From JANNSX01 sp046348995 (GTDB lineage: Bacteria; Pseudomonadota; Alphaproteobacteria; Rhizobiales; Hyphomicrobiaceae): a DNA stretch of 64,000 nucleotides. The DNA is taken from assembly GCA_046348995.1 (NCBI GenBank), contig JAXMDB010000004.1, forward strand, positions 62,001 to 126,000, read 5' to 3'. This document shows positions 53,571-61,940 of this stretch, piece by piece. Numbering within the stretch: position 1 is the stretch's first letter; each line of letters opens with the position of its first letter. Below the pieces are notes generated by a model. The model searched no databases. It was given only the letters and a program-made list of their open reading frames with translations, and had not been told where the DNA came from. The position numbers were made by a program, and so were the translations under genes.

Positions 53571-54925
53571 CTCCGCCGGCCCCCGCCGCTGCCCGGCCGG
53601 GCACCTTTGAGGCGAGCCTTCTTGATCAGGCCCTCGTACTGGTGGGCGAGCAGATGGCTCTGGATCTGGGCGACCGTATCCATCGTCACACTGACGACGA
53701 TGAGCAGCGACGTGCCGCCGAGATAGAACGGCACGCCGGTCTCGGCGATGAGGACCTCGGGCAGCACGCAGACGGCGGCGAGGTAGGCCGCGCCGATCAC
53801 GGTGATGCGGGTCAGCACATAGTCGATGTACTCGGCCGTCTTGGCGCCGGGCCGGATGCCCGGAATGAAGCCGCCGTACTTCTTCAGATTGTCCGCCGTC
53901 TCGGTCGGGTTGATGACGATGGCAGTGTAGAAGAAGGCGAAGAAAACGATCAGCGCCACGTACAGGATCATGTGCACGATGTTGCCGCGGCCGAGATAGA
54001 CGTTGATGTCGGCGAGCCAATCGGAGCCCGCCTGGCCGGCGCTGAACTGCGCGAAGGTCGCCGGCAGCAAAAGCAGCGAGGAGGCGAAGATCGGCGGAAT
54101 GACGCCCGACGAGTTCAGCTTCAGCGGCAAGTGCGAGGCCTCGCCCTGGAACATCTTGTTGCCGACCTGGCGCTTGGGATACTGCACCAGCAGCCGCCGT
54201 TGCGCCCGCTCGAAGAAGACGATCGCGGCAACGACGGCGAGCGCCAGCACGAACAGGGTCAGAATGAACGGCGTCGACATCGCGCCCTGGCGATTGAGCT
54301 CGAGCACCGAGACGAGAGCGCCCGGCAGCTCGGCCGCGATGCCGGCGAAGATGATCAGCGACGTGCCGTTGCCGACGCCGCGCGCCGTGATCTGCTCGCC
54401 GAGCCAGAGCAGGAACATCGTGCCGCCGACGAGCGTGATGACGGTGGTCGCGCGGAAGAACCAACCCGGATCAGGCACGATGTTGCCCGAGCCCTCGAGG
54501 CCGACGGCGAGCCCATAGGCCTGCACGGTTGCGAGCAGCACGGCGGCGTAGCGCGTGTACTCGTTGATCTTCTTGCGGCCGGCCTCGCCCTCTTTCTTCA
54601 GCTGCGCGAGACCGTTCGAGACGCTCGTCATCAGCTGCATGATGATCGAGGCCGAGATGTACGGCATGATCCCTAAGGCAAAGATCGCCATGCGGCCAAC
54701 GGCACCGCCGGCGAACATGTTGAACATGCCGAGGATGCCCTGCTGGTTCTGCTGGAACGCCGAGGCCAGCGCCTGCGGATCGATGCCGGGCATCGGAATG
54801 TAGGTGCCGAGGCGATAGACGAGCAGTGCGCCGAGCGTGAACAGCAGGCGCCGCTTCAGCTCGTCGGCCTTGGAGAAGGCCGAAAAATTCAGATTCGAGA
54901 CGAGTTGCTCGGCAGCGGAGGCCAT
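53567..54925 (-). CDS. secY: Preprotein translocase subunit SecY
   Basis: Ten-helix channel protein of the Sec translocon, 452 residues. LVYRLGTYIPMPGIDP, FALGIMPYISASIIMQLMT, EAGRKKINEYTRYAA and the C-terminal loop KKYGGFIPGIRPGAKTAEYI are classic. It sits between rplO and adk; alphaproteobacteria typically have adk here. Confidence 0.98.
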   Translation of the reverse strand: MASAAEQLVSNLNFSAFSKADELKRRLLFTLGALLVYRLGTYIPMPGIDPQALASAFQQNQQGILGMFNMFAGGAVGRMAIFALGIMPYISASIIMQLMTSVSNGLAQLKKEGEAGRKKINEYTRYAAVLLATVQAYGLAVGLEGSGNIVPDPGWFFRATTVITLVGGTMFLLWLGEQITARGVGNGTSLIIFAGIAAELPGALVSVLELNRQGAMSTPFILTLFVLALAVVAAIVFFERAQRRLLVQYPKRQVGNKMFQGEASHLPLKLNSSGVIPPIFASSLLLLPATFAQFSAGQAGSDWLADINVYLGRGNIVHMILYVALIVFFAFFYTAIVINPTETADNLKKYGGFIPGIRPGAKTAEYIDYVLTRITVIGAAYLAAVCVLPEVLIAETGVPFYLGGTSLLIVVSVTMDTVAQIQSHLLAHQYEGLIKKARLKGARPGSGGGRRR

Positions 54926-55011
54926 CTAGCGCTCTCCTGGATTGCGGGCGCGCCTCAAGGCATGCCCCAAGGGTGCGAACCACATCGCGCCGGCTGGATC
55001 TTCAGCCGGCA

Positions 55012-55566
55012 TCAATCCTCGTCGCCGCCCGACTTCTTCGACCGCCCGCGGCCCTTGCCCTTGGCCGCCGTCTTGGCGCGCTTGCGCTCGGCGTCCTCGT
55101 CGACCTTGCGCTCGATGAGCTCGATCGTGCCGCCTGCCTTCTCGACAGCCGCGGCTGCCGACTTCGTGGCGTGACGCACGACGAACTTGAGCTTGGCCGT
55201 GATCTCGCCGTCGCCGAGAAGCCTCAGGCCGTCCTTCGGGCGGCGAAGGATGCCGGCCTCGACGAGCGACTCGACCGTCACCGGTGCGCCAGTTGCGATG
55301 CGGCCCGCATCGACCGCCGCCTGCACGTCGCCGACGTTGATCTCGTTATAGTCGTTCGGGAACGGCACGTTGAAGCCGCGCTTGGGCAGACGCCGGTAGA
55401 TCGGCATCTGGCCGCCTTCGAAGCCGTTGATGGCGACGCCGGTGCGTGCCGTCTGGCCCTTGCCGCCGCGGCCGCCGGTCTTGCCGAGCCCCGAGCCGAT
55501 GCCGCGTCCGAGACGCTTGCGGCCCTTCCGGGAGCCGGCGTTGTCTGTAATCTGGTTGAGCCGCAT
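55012..55566 (-). CDS. rplO: 50S ribosomal protein L15 with basic C-terminal tail
   Basis: 184 residues. The Gly-rich start MRLNQITDNAGSRKGRKRLGRGIGSGLGKTGGRGGKGQTAR and GFEGGQMPIYRRLPKRGF identify it. Past residue 150 a Lys/Arg/Gly-rich extension (KRAKTAAKGKGRGRSKKSGGDED) lengthens the protein by about 30 residues over the usual size. Confidence 0.97.
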   Translation of the reverse strand: MRLNQITDNAGSRKGRKRLGRGIGSGLGKTGGRGGKGQTARTGVAINGFEGGQMPIYRRLPKRGFNVPFPNDYNEINVGDVQAAVDAGRIATGAPVTVESLVEAGILRRPKDGLRLLGDGEITAKLKFVVRHATKSAAAAVEKAGGTIELIERKVDEDAERKRAKTAAKGKGRGRSKKSGGDED

Positions 55567-55584
55567 CTCTTGATCTTCCGTGTC

Positions 55585-55800
55585 TTAAACCTGATCGCCG
55601 ACGATGCGAATCAGGTGCTGAACCTTGCGGATCATGCCGCGAACCGCGGGCGTGTCCTCGAGCGTGCTCTGCCGCCGAATCTTATTCAGGCCGAGACCGA
55701 TGAGGGTCGCTTCCTGACTGCGCTCGCGACGCGCCGGGCTCCCGGTCTGCTCGAGAGTGATCGTCTTGCCGGTCTTAGCACCGGTGCTCGTCTTCGCCAT
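55585..55800 (-). CDS. rpmD: 50S ribosomal protein L30
   Basis: 71 residues. ITLEQTGSPARRERSQEATLIGLGLNKIRRQSTLEDTPAVRGMIRKVQHLIRIV is the full L30 core; the N-terminal KTSTGAKTGK is a short extension. It lies between rpsE and rplO. Confidence 0.96.
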   Translation of the reverse strand: MAKTSTGAKTGKTITLEQTGSPARRERSQEATLIGLGLNKIRRQSTLEDTPAVRGMIRKVQHLIRIVGDQV

Positions 55801-55836
55801 GTCACATCACCTTGAAGTCGCCTTGCGGCGGCTGCT

Positions 55837-56430
55837 CTAGCCCTCGGCCGCGGCCTGGGCGTCGCCCGCACCGTCACGACGGCGCGAGATGATATCGGAA
55901 ACCTTCTTGCCGCGACGGGCCGCGACACCGCGCGGGCTGTCCTCGTTGTTCAAGGCATCGAACGTCGCGCGAACCATGTTGTAGGGGTTCGACGAGCCGA
56001 CGGACTTGGCCACGATATCCTGGACGCCGAGCGTCTCGAAGACGGCGCGCATCGGACCGCCGGCGATGATGCCGGTGCCCGAGGGCGCGGCGCGCAGGAT
56101 GACGCGTCCCGCGCCATGACGGCCGACCACATCGTGATGCAGCGTGCGGCCTTCGCGCAGCGGCACACGGATCATGTTCCGCTTGGCCTGGTCGGTCGCC
56201 TTGCGGATCGCCTCCGGCACCTCACGCGCCTTGCCGTGGCCGAAGCCGACGCGGCCTTTCTGGTCGCCGACGACGACGAGAGCCGCGAAGCCGAACCGCT
56301 TACCGCCCTTCACCACCTTGGCGACGCGGTTGATGGCGACCAGCTTGTCGACGAACTCGCTATCGCGCTCCTCGCGGTTGTCGCGATCGCGTCCGCGCCG
56401 CTCACCACGCTCGCTCGGATTCCGTGCCAC
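55837..56430 (-). CDS. rpsE: 30S ribosomal protein S5
   Basis: 197 residues; contributes to decoding accuracy. FVDKLVAINRVAKVVKGGKRFGFAALVVVGDQKGRVGFGHGKAREVPEAIRKA and the C-terminal SSNPYNMVRATFDAL are diagnostic. The N-terminal 20 residues are highly charged (ERGERRGRDRDNREERD). Confidence 0.97.
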   Translation of the reverse strand: MARNPSERGERRGRDRDNREERDSEFVDKLVAINRVAKVVKGGKRFGFAALVVVGDQKGRVGFGHGKAREVPEAIRKATDQAKRNMIRVPLREGRTLHHDVVGRHGAGRVILRAAPSGTGIIAGGPMRAVFETLGVQDIVAKSVGSSNPYNMVRATFDALNNEDSPRGVAARRGKKVSDIISRRRDGAGDAQAAAEG

Positions 56431-56448
56431 GTCAGGTCATCCTTTCGA

Positions 56449-56811
56449 TTAGAACTTGAGACCGCCCTCGCGGGCGGCATCGGCCAGCGCCTTGACGCGG
56501 CCGTGGAAAAGATAGCGGCCGCGATCGAAGACGACCTCGGTCACGCCCTTGGCAGAGGCGCGGCTCGCGATCAGCTTGCCGACGGCCTTGGCGGCATCCT
56601 GGTTCGCACCCGTCTTCACCTGCCCCTTGAGCTCCTTGTCGAGCGTCGAGGCTGCGGCGATGGTGCGGCCGGCCGCATCGTCGATGATCTGCGCATAGAT
56701 GTGCATCGAGGAGCGATGCACGGACAGCCGCGGGCGGCCGTTGTCGGCCTTGCGGATGCTCTTGCGGGTCCGGCTCTGCCGGCCAAGCGTCTTTCTGTCG
56801 TTCGTCGCCAT
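56449..56811 (-). CDS. rplR: 50S ribosomal protein L18
   Basis: 120 residues; binds 5S rRNA. RKSIRKADNGRPRLSVHRSSMHIYAQIIDDAAGRTIAAAST and the ending FDRGRYLFHGRVKALADAAREGGLKF match the family. Confidence 0.97.
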   Translation of the reverse strand: MATNDRKTLGRQSRTRKSIRKADNGRPRLSVHRSSMHIYAQIIDDAAGRTIAAASTLDKELKGQVKTGANQDAAKAVGKLIASRASAKGVTEVVFDRGRYLFHGRVKALADAAREGGLKF

Positions 56812-56823
56812 GGTCGCGGTGCC

Positions 56824-57360
56824 TTACTTCTTCTTGCCTTCCTTACGCAGGATGAACTCACCCTGGTAGCGCACGCCCTTGCCCTGATAGGGCTCGGGTG
56901 GCCGGTAGGAGCGGATCTTGGCCGCAGCGTAACCGACCTTCTGCTTGTCGACGCCCGTGATGACGATCTCGGTCGGCTTCGGCAGCTCGATCTTCAGACC
57001 GTCCGGGATCGGGAACACCACCTCGTGGCTGAAGCCCAAGTTGAGCTGCAGATCCTTCGGGCCCTTCATCTGGGCGCGATAGCCGACGCCGTGGATCTCG
57101 AGCGCCTCGCGATAGCCGTTCGTGACGCCGTCCACCATGTTCTGGACGAGCGTGCGCGACATGCCCCACATGGCACGGGCCCGCTTCGTGTCGGAGCGCG
57201 GTTGCAGCGACACGCCGCCATCGCCCATCGAGACCTCGATCTCGTCGACGACGGTGATCCCGAGCTCGCCCTTCGGCCCTTTGATCTTGACCGACTGGCC
57301 CTCGACGCGCGCCTCGACCCCCTTGGGGACCTTGACCGCCTTCTTACCAATGCGCGACAT
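56824..57360 (-). CDS. rplF: 50S ribosomal protein L6
   Basis: 178 residues. MSRIGKKAVKVPKGVEARVEGQSVKIKGPKGEL at the start, and the C-terminal PEPYQGKGVRYQGEFILRKEGKKK, are classic. The ATG at 57360 gives the normal start; the frame upstream overlaps rpsH and is not L6-like. Confidence 0.97.
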   Translation of the reverse strand: MSRIGKKAVKVPKGVEARVEGQSVKIKGPKGELGITVVDEIEVSMGDGGVSLQPRSDTKRARAMWGMSRTLVQNMVDGVTNGYREALEIHGVGYRAQMKGPKDLQLNLGFSHEVVFPIPDGLKIELPKPTEIVITGVDKQKVGYAAAKIRSYRPPEPYQGKGVRYQGEFILRKEGKKK

Positions 57361-57388
57361 CGTTCGTTCCTTCGTTCCTGAGCAGCGC

Positions 57389-57784
57389 TTAGAACACGCT
57401 GCAGAGAATCTCGCCGCCGACGTTCTCGGCCCGCGCTTTCGAATCCGACATGATCCCCTTGGGGGTCGACAGGATGGCGACGCCGAGGCCGTTGCCGACG
57501 CTCGGGATATCGCGCACGGGGCTGTAGACGCGCCGTCCGGGAGTGGAGATGCGGTTGAGCTGCTTGATCGCCGGCTCACCGTTGTTGTACTTGAGCTCGA
57601 TCTCGAACTCCGCCTTGCCGTCCATCTCGACCTCGGCATAGCCACGGATGTAGCCTTCCTCGGCGAGCACGTCCAGGACGCGGCGGCGAATTTTCGAAGC
57701 GGGCGTCGTCACCTTCGGGCGACGGCGCTCCTGCGCATTGCGGATGCGGGCCAGCATATCGCCGAGTGGATCGCTCACGGACAT
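57389..57784 (-). CDS. rpsH: 30S ribosomal protein S8
   Basis: 131 residues; key early assembly protein and, in E. coli, the spc operon regulator. DPLGDMLARIRNAQERRRPKVTTPASKIRRRVLDVL and SKARAENVGGEILCSVF are diagnostic. Confidence 0.97.
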   Translation of the reverse strand: MSVSDPLGDMLARIRNAQERRRPKVTTPASKIRRRVLDVLAEEGYIRGYAEVEMDGKAEFEIELKYNNGEPAIKQLNRISTPGRRVYSPVRDIPSVGNGLGVAILSTPKGIMSDSKARAENVGGEILCSVF

Positions 57785-57802
57785 CTTCTCGTTCCTCTCG
57801 TC

Positions 57803-58108
57803 TTACCAGCTCGACTTGACCATGCCCGGGATCAGGCCCTGCGAGGCGAGCCCACGGAGCGCGATGCGGCTCATCTTGAGCTTGCGATAGTAGGCGCGGG
57901 CGCGCCCCGTCAGCTCGCAGCGGTTGCGGATGCGCGTCTTCGACGAGTTGCGCGGCAGCTCGGCGAGCTTCAACCGCGCCGCGAAGCGCTCCTCCATGGG
58001 CTTGGATTTGTCCATGGCGATCGCTTTCAGCTTCTTGCGCTTCGCATCGTACTGCTTCACCAACTTGCGGCGCCGGTTGTTCTTCTCGACTGAGCTCGTC
58101 TTAGCCAT
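57803..58108 (-). CDS. rpsN: 30S ribosomal protein S14 (long, zinc-free form)
   Basis: 101 residues, the long form without the CxxC zinc motif. MAKTSSVEKNNRRRKLVKQYDAKRKKLKAIAMD and RNRCELTGRARAYYRKLKMSRIALRGLASQGLIPGMVKSSW are the family features. Confidence 0.97.
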   Translation of the reverse strand: MAKTSSVEKNNRRRKLVKQYDAKRKKLKAIAMDKSKPMEERFAARLKLAELPRNSSKTRIRNRCELTGRARAYYRKLKMSRIALRGLASQGLIPGMVKSSW

Positions 58109-58129
58109 TTGGTCCTCCTCCGCTCGCGC

Positions 58130-58816
58130 TTAGGTGCGGAACGGAAAGTTGAAAGCGCGCAGCATCTCACGGGCCTCGTCGTCGGTCCGGGCCGTGGTGC
58201 AAACGATGACGTCGAGACCGACCACCTGGTCGACCTTGTCGTAATCGATCTCGGGGAACACGATGTGCTCCTTCAAGCCCATGGCGTAGTTGCCACGGCC
58301 GTCGAAGCTCTTCGGGTTGAGGCCCCGGAAGTCCTTCACCCGCGGCAACGCGATGGTGATGAGACGATCGAGAAACTCGTACATCCGCTGCTTGCGGAGC
58401 GTGACCTTGGTGCCGAGCGCCATGCCTTCGCGCACCTTGTAGGTGGCGATCGACTTGCGGGCCCGCGTCACGACCGCCTTCTGGCCGGCAATCAAGCTCA
58501 GCTCGTTGGCCGCCGAATCGACCTTCTTGCGATCCGACACCGCCTCGCCGACGCCCATGTTGAGAACGATCTTCTCGATGCGCGGGATCTGCATGTCGTT
58601 GGCATAGCCGAACTTCGCCTTGAGCGCGGGACGCACCACGTCGAGATAGTGGCGCTTCATCCTGGGCTCGTAGCCGGCCGGCCACTCGAACGTCTCGGCC
58701 TCGGCGGACTTCGCCTTGGCGTCGCCCTTGCCTTTGCCCTTGCCTTCGGCTTTGCCCTGCGGGGCCTGGCCCTTCGCCTTGGCGGGCGTGGGGGCCGGGG
58801 TTTTGTCCTTAGCCAT
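58130..58816 (-). CDS. rplE: 50S ribosomal protein L5 with low-complexity N-terminal extension
   Basis: 228 residues against the usual 180-187. The L5 core (YEPRMKRHYLDVVRPALKAKFGYANDMQIPRIEKIVLNMGVGEA, KVTLRKQRMYEFLDRLITIALPRVKDFRG) begins near residue 48. It is preceded by about 40 residues of Lys/Ala/Gly repeats (KAKGQAPQGKAEGKGKGKGDAKAK). The start at 58816 overlaps the rplX end by 8 bp and has GGGAGAAG upstream, so the extension seems genuine. L5 binds 5S rRNA. Confidence 0.96.
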   Translation of the reverse strand: MAKDKTPAPTPAKAKGQAPQGKAEGKGKGKGDAKAKSAEAETFEWPAGYEPRMKRHYLDVVRPALKAKFGYANDMQIPRIEKIVLNMGVGEAVSDRKKVDSAANELSLIAGQKAVVTRARKSIATYKVREGMALGTKVTLRKQRMYEFLDRLITIALPRVKDFRGLNPKSFDGRGNYAMGLKEHIVFPEIDYDKVDQVVGLDVIVCTTARTDDEAREMLRAFNFPFRT

Positions 58817-59129
58817 CGATCACTTCTCCCGACCGCCGGGCGACGCGCACCTTGCGTCCGTCCTCGAGCGTCTTGAAACCAATCCGCGTCGGCTTGTCGT
58901 CCTTGGGGTCGACATAAGCCAGGTTCGACACGTGGATCGCAGCCTCGCGGGCGATGATGCCGCCCTCTTGCTGGGCCGTCTGCTTCTGATGGCGGCGGAT
59001 GACGTTCACGCCCTGAACGATGGCGCGATCCTCGGCCGGCAGCATCTTCAGGATCTCGCCGCGCTTGCCCTTGTCGCGGCCGGCGAGCACGATCACGCGA
59101 TCGCCCTTCTTGAGCTTCTGCTTCGCCAT
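58809..59129 (-). CDS. rplX: 50S ribosomal protein L24
   Basis: 106 residues; assembly initiator. KLKKGDRVIVLAGRDKGKRGEILKMLPAEDRAIVQGVNVIRRHQK is the KOW-motif core. The ATG at 59129 shares one base with the rplN stop (TGATG); a GTG one codon earlier is possible. Confidence 0.97.
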   Translation of the reverse strand: MAKQKLKKGDRVIVLAGRDKGKRGEILKMLPAEDRAIVQGVNVIRRHQKQTAQQEGGIIAREAAIHVSNLAYVDPKDDKPTRIGFKTLEDGRKVRVARRSGEVIDG

Positions 59130-59497
59130 CACAGCACCTCCGGCGCCAGCGAGACGATCTTCATGTGGTTCTTGGCCCTGAGCTCGCGCGTCACGGGTCC
59201 GAAGATGCGGGTGCCGACCGGCTCGCCCTGCGCGTTGATGAGCACGGCGGCGTTGCGGTCGAAGCGGATCTGGCTGCCGTCGGCGCGGCTGATCGCCTTG
59301 GCGACGCGCACGACGATGGCCTTCATCACCTGGCCCTTCTTCACACGCCCCTTCGGGATCGCCTCCTTGACGGAGACGACGATCGTGTCACCGATGGTGG
59401 CGTAGCGGCGCTTCGAGCCACCGAGCACCTTGATGCACTGCACCCGGCGCGCGCCCGAATTGTCGGCGACGTCAAGATTGGTCTCTACCTGGATCAT
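59129..59497 (-). CDS. rplN: 50S ribosomal protein L14
   Basis: 122 residues, the standard length. MIQVETNLDVADNSGARRVQCIKVLGGSKRRYATIGD and the ending IFGPVTRELRAKNHMKIVSLAPEVL are near-consensus. It forms an intersubunit bridge. Confidence 0.98.
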   Translation of the reverse strand: MIQVETNLDVADNSGARRVQCIKVLGGSKRRYATIGDTIVVSVKEAIPKGRVKKGQVMKAIVVRVAKAISRADGSQIRFDRNAAVLINAQGEPVGTRIFGPVTRELRAKNHMKIVSLAPEVL

Positions 59498-59550
59498 GTC
59501 GACATCCTTTACCGTCCGCAGTCAGCCGCGAAGGCTCTTGCGGGCGACCC

Positions 59551-59793
59551 TCAACCGGCTTTCGCTTCGTCCTTGACCACCCAGCGTTTCAGCTTGGAGA
59601 TCGGCGGGCATTCCTCGATCCAGACCGTGTCGCCGAGCTTGCTCACGTTGTTCTCGTCGTGAGCGTGATAGTTCTTCGACCGGCGGATGGTCTTCTTCAG
59701 CACCGGATGAATGAACCGGCGCTCGACCTTGACCACCCGGGTCTTGGCATTCTTGTCGGAGACGACGACGCCCTGCAGCACTCGTTTCGGCAT
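59551..59793 (-). CDS. rpsQ: 30S ribosomal protein S17
   Basis: 80 residues. MPKRVLQGVVVSDKNAKTRVVKVERRFIHPVLKKTIRRSKNYHAHDE and GDTVWIEECPPISKLKRW are diagnostic of this OB-fold rRNA-binding protein. Confidence 0.97.
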   Translation of the reverse strand: MPKRVLQGVVVSDKNAKTRVVKVERRFIHPVLKKTIRRSKNYHAHDENNVSKLGDTVWIEECPPISKLKRWVVKDEAKAG

Positions 59794-59805
59794 ATCTGAA
59801 TTCCT

Positions 59806-60006
59806 CTAGGCCTTCGCCTTCTGGCGCTGCGCGTTCTGCATGGTCTTGATCCGCGCGATCGTGCGGCGGATCTCGCGCACGCGCGACGTGTTCTCGAGCT
59901 GGCCCGTCGCTCTCTGGAAGCGCAGGTTGAACTGCTCTTTCTTGAGCTTCGACAGCTCGTCGTCGAGCTGATCGGGCGTCAATTCGCGGACTTTGGCGAT
60001 TTTCAT
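59806..60006 (-). CDS. rpmC: 50S ribosomal protein L29
   Basis: 66 residues. MKIAKVRELTPDQLDDELSKLKKEQFNLRFQRATGQLENTSRVREIRRTIARIKT is the complete L29 helix pair, near the exit tunnel. The ATG at 60006 is used; one at 60015 (MVEMKIA) is an alternative. Confidence 0.96.
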   Translation of the reverse strand: MKIAKVRELTPDQLDDELSKLKKEQFNLRFQRATGQLENTSRVREIRRTIARIKTMQNAQRQKAKA

Positions 60007-60020
60007 CTCAACCATTCCCC

Positions 60021-60440
60021 TCAACCGGCCAGGCCGACGCGGGCGACGATACGCGTCTTGATCGGCAGCTTGGCGGCGCCGAGCGTCAGCGCCTCGCGCG
60101 CCGTCTGCGCGCTGACGCCGTCGATCTCGAACATGATGCGGCCGGGACGGATGCGGCAGGCCCAGAACTCGGGCGATCCCTTGCCGGAGCCCATGCGCAC
60201 TTCCGTCGGCTTCTTCGACACCGGCAGATCCGGGAAGATGCGGATCCACACGCGGCCGGCGCGCTTCATATGACGCGTGATGGCGCGGCGAGCCGCCTCG
60301 ATCTGGCGCGCGGTCAACCGCTCGGGCTCCATCGCCTTCAGGCCATAGGACCCGAAGTTGAGCGCCGTGCCGCCCTTGGCGGTGCCCTCGTTGCGGCCCT
60401 TGTGGGCCTTACGGAACTTCGTTCGTTTCGGTTGCAGCAT
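60021..60440 (-). CDS. rplP: 50S ribosomal protein L16
   Basis: 139 residues. MLQPKRTKFRKAHKGRNEGTAKGGTALNFGSYGLKAMEPERLTARQIEAARRA and RVWIRIFPDLPVSKKPTEVRMGSGKGSPEFWACRIRPGRIMFEIDGV are diagnostic. It organises the A-site region. Confidence 0.98.
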   Translation of the reverse strand: MLQPKRTKFRKAHKGRNEGTAKGGTALNFGSYGLKAMEPERLTARQIEAARRAITRHMKRAGRVWIRIFPDLPVSKKPTEVRMGSGKGSPEFWACRIRPGRIMFEIDGVSAQTAREALTLGAAKLPIKTRIVARVGLAG

Positions 60441-60471
60441 AGCTGTCTGTCCTGCTCCGTGCCCTTAACCC

Positions 60472-61188
60472 TCAAGCGCCGTGATGCTCGCGACGCGGGG
60501 GACGGCCACCGCCGCTCTCCTGCTGCTCGCTCGCGCGCTTGTCTTGGGCCATCGGGTCGTGCTCGAGGATCTCGCCCTTGAAGATCCAAACCTTGATGCC
60601 GATCACGCCGTAGGCGGTCTGCGCTACGCCGTAGCCGAAATCGATGTCGGCGCGCAGCGTGTGCAGCGGCACGCGCCCCTCGCGATACCACTCGAGGCGT
60701 GCAATTTCAGCGCCACCCAGACGGCCCGACACGTTGATGCGGATACCGAGCGCGCCCATGCGGATCGCCGACTGCACCGAGCGCTTCATGGCGCGACGGA
60801 AGGCGACGCGGCGCTCGAGCTGCTGAGCGATGCCCTCGGCGACGAGCGTCGAGTCGAGCTCGGGCTTGCGGATCTCCTGGATGTTCAGGAAGACCTCGCT
60901 ATCCGTCATGCGGCCAAGCTCCTTGCGGATCTTGTCGATGTCGGAGCCCTTGCGGCCGATGAGGATGCCTGGGCGCGCCGTGTGCACCGTCACGCGGCAC
61001 TTCTTGTGCGGACGCTCGATGACGACGCGCGAGATGCCCGCCTGCCGGCGCTGCTGCAGGATATGATCCCGCATCTTGAAGTCCTCGTGGAGCAGCTTGG
61101 CGTACTCGCCCCGGCTGGCGAACCAGCGGCTGTCCCAGGTCCGGTTGATGCCGACGCGAAGGCCGACGGGATTGACTTTCTGACCCAT
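60472..61188 (-). CDS. rpsC: 30S ribosomal protein S3
   Basis: 238 residues. MGQKVNPVGLRVGINRTWDSRWFASRGEYAKLLHED, the KH domain (VTVHTARPGILIGRKGSDIDKIRKEL) and LGIRINVSGRLGGAEIARLEWYREGRVPLHTLRADIDFG identify it. It is part of the mRNA entry helicase. Confidence 0.98.
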   Translation of the reverse strand: MGQKVNPVGLRVGINRTWDSRWFASRGEYAKLLHEDFKMRDHILQQRRQAGISRVVIERPHKKCRVTVHTARPGILIGRKGSDIDKIRKELGRMTDSEVFLNIQEIRKPELDSTLVAEGIAQQLERRVAFRRAMKRSVQSAIRMGALGIRINVSGRLGGAEIARLEWYREGRVPLHTLRADIDFGYGVAQTAYGVIGIKVWIFKGEILEHDPMAQDKRASEQQESGGGRPPRREHHGA

Positions 61189-61191
61189 GTC

Positions 61192-61638
61192 TCAGTCCTT
61201 CTGCGCCGTTGCGGCCTCGGCGGCGGCTTTGCGACCGCGGCCCTTGCCTTTGCGCTTCGTGTCCTCGCCCTCTTTTTCACGGACGACGACGGTCAATTGC
61301 GAGAACATCTTCTCGATCCGGCCAGCCCGGCCACGGCCGCGCGACACGAACCGCTTCATGACGAGCCGCTTGCCGACATGCGCCTGCGCGACGACGAGAC
61401 TGTCGACGTCGAGCTGGTGATTGTTCTCGGCGTTGGCGATGGCGCTCTCGAGCGTGCGCTTCACTTGGCCGGCGATGCGCTTTCTCGAGAAGGTCAGCTC
61501 GGCGAGCGCCTTGTCGACTTTCTTGCCGCGGATCAGCTGAGCCACGAGATTGAGCTTCTGCGGGCTCGACCGGATGAACCGGTTGACGGCGAAGGCCTCG
61601 TTCTCGGCCACGCGGCGGGGATTGCGTTCTTTGCCCAT
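61192..61638 (-). CDS. rplV: 50S ribosomal protein L22 with basic tail
   Basis: 148 residues against about 110-128. The core (RFIRSSPQKLNLVAQLIRGKKVDKALAELTFSRKRIAGQVKRTLESAIANAENNHQLDVDSLVV, GRGRAGRIEKMFSQLTVVVRE) is followed by a Lys/Arg/Ala tail (DTKRKGKGRGRKAAAEAATAQKD). The L22 loop lines the peptide exit tunnel. Confidence 0.97.
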   Translation of the reverse strand: MGKERNPRRVAENEAFAVNRFIRSSPQKLNLVAQLIRGKKVDKALAELTFSRKRIAGQVKRTLESAIANAENNHQLDVDSLVVAQAHVGKRLVMKRFVSRGRGRAGRIEKMFSQLTVVVREKEGEDTKRKGKGRGRKAAAEAATAQKD

Positions 61639-61642
61639 GATC

Positions 61643-61930
61643 TCAGCTCGGCTTCTTCGTGACTTTTTTGTCCACGGCCGTATGCCCGCGGAAAGAGCGG
61701 GACGGCGCGAACTCGCCGAGCTTGTGGCCGACCATATCCTCGGTCACCAGCACCGGTATGTGCTTGTTGCCGTTGTGGACGCCGAAGGTCAGCCCCACGA
61801 ACTGCGGCAGGATCGTCGAGCGCCGGCTCCACGTCTTGATGACGTCCTTGCGGCCCGAGGTCCGGGCCTTGTCCGCCTTCTTGATCAGGTAGCCGTCGAT
61901 GAACGGGCCCTTCCAGACTGAGCGTGTCAC
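61643..61930 (-). CDS. rpsS: 30S ribosomal protein S19
   Basis: 95 residues. MTRSVWKGPFIDGYLIKKADKAR, TWSRRSTILPQFVGLTFGVHNGNKHIPVLVTEDMVGHKLGEFAPSRSFRGH is textbook S19, a head protein bound with S13. Confidence 0.98.
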   Translation of the reverse strand: MTRSVWKGPFIDGYLIKKADKARTSGRKDVIKTWSRRSTILPQFVGLTFGVHNGNKHIPVLVTEDMVGHKLGEFAPSRSFRGHTAVDKKVTKKPS

Positions 61931-61940
61931 GAGTTGAGCC

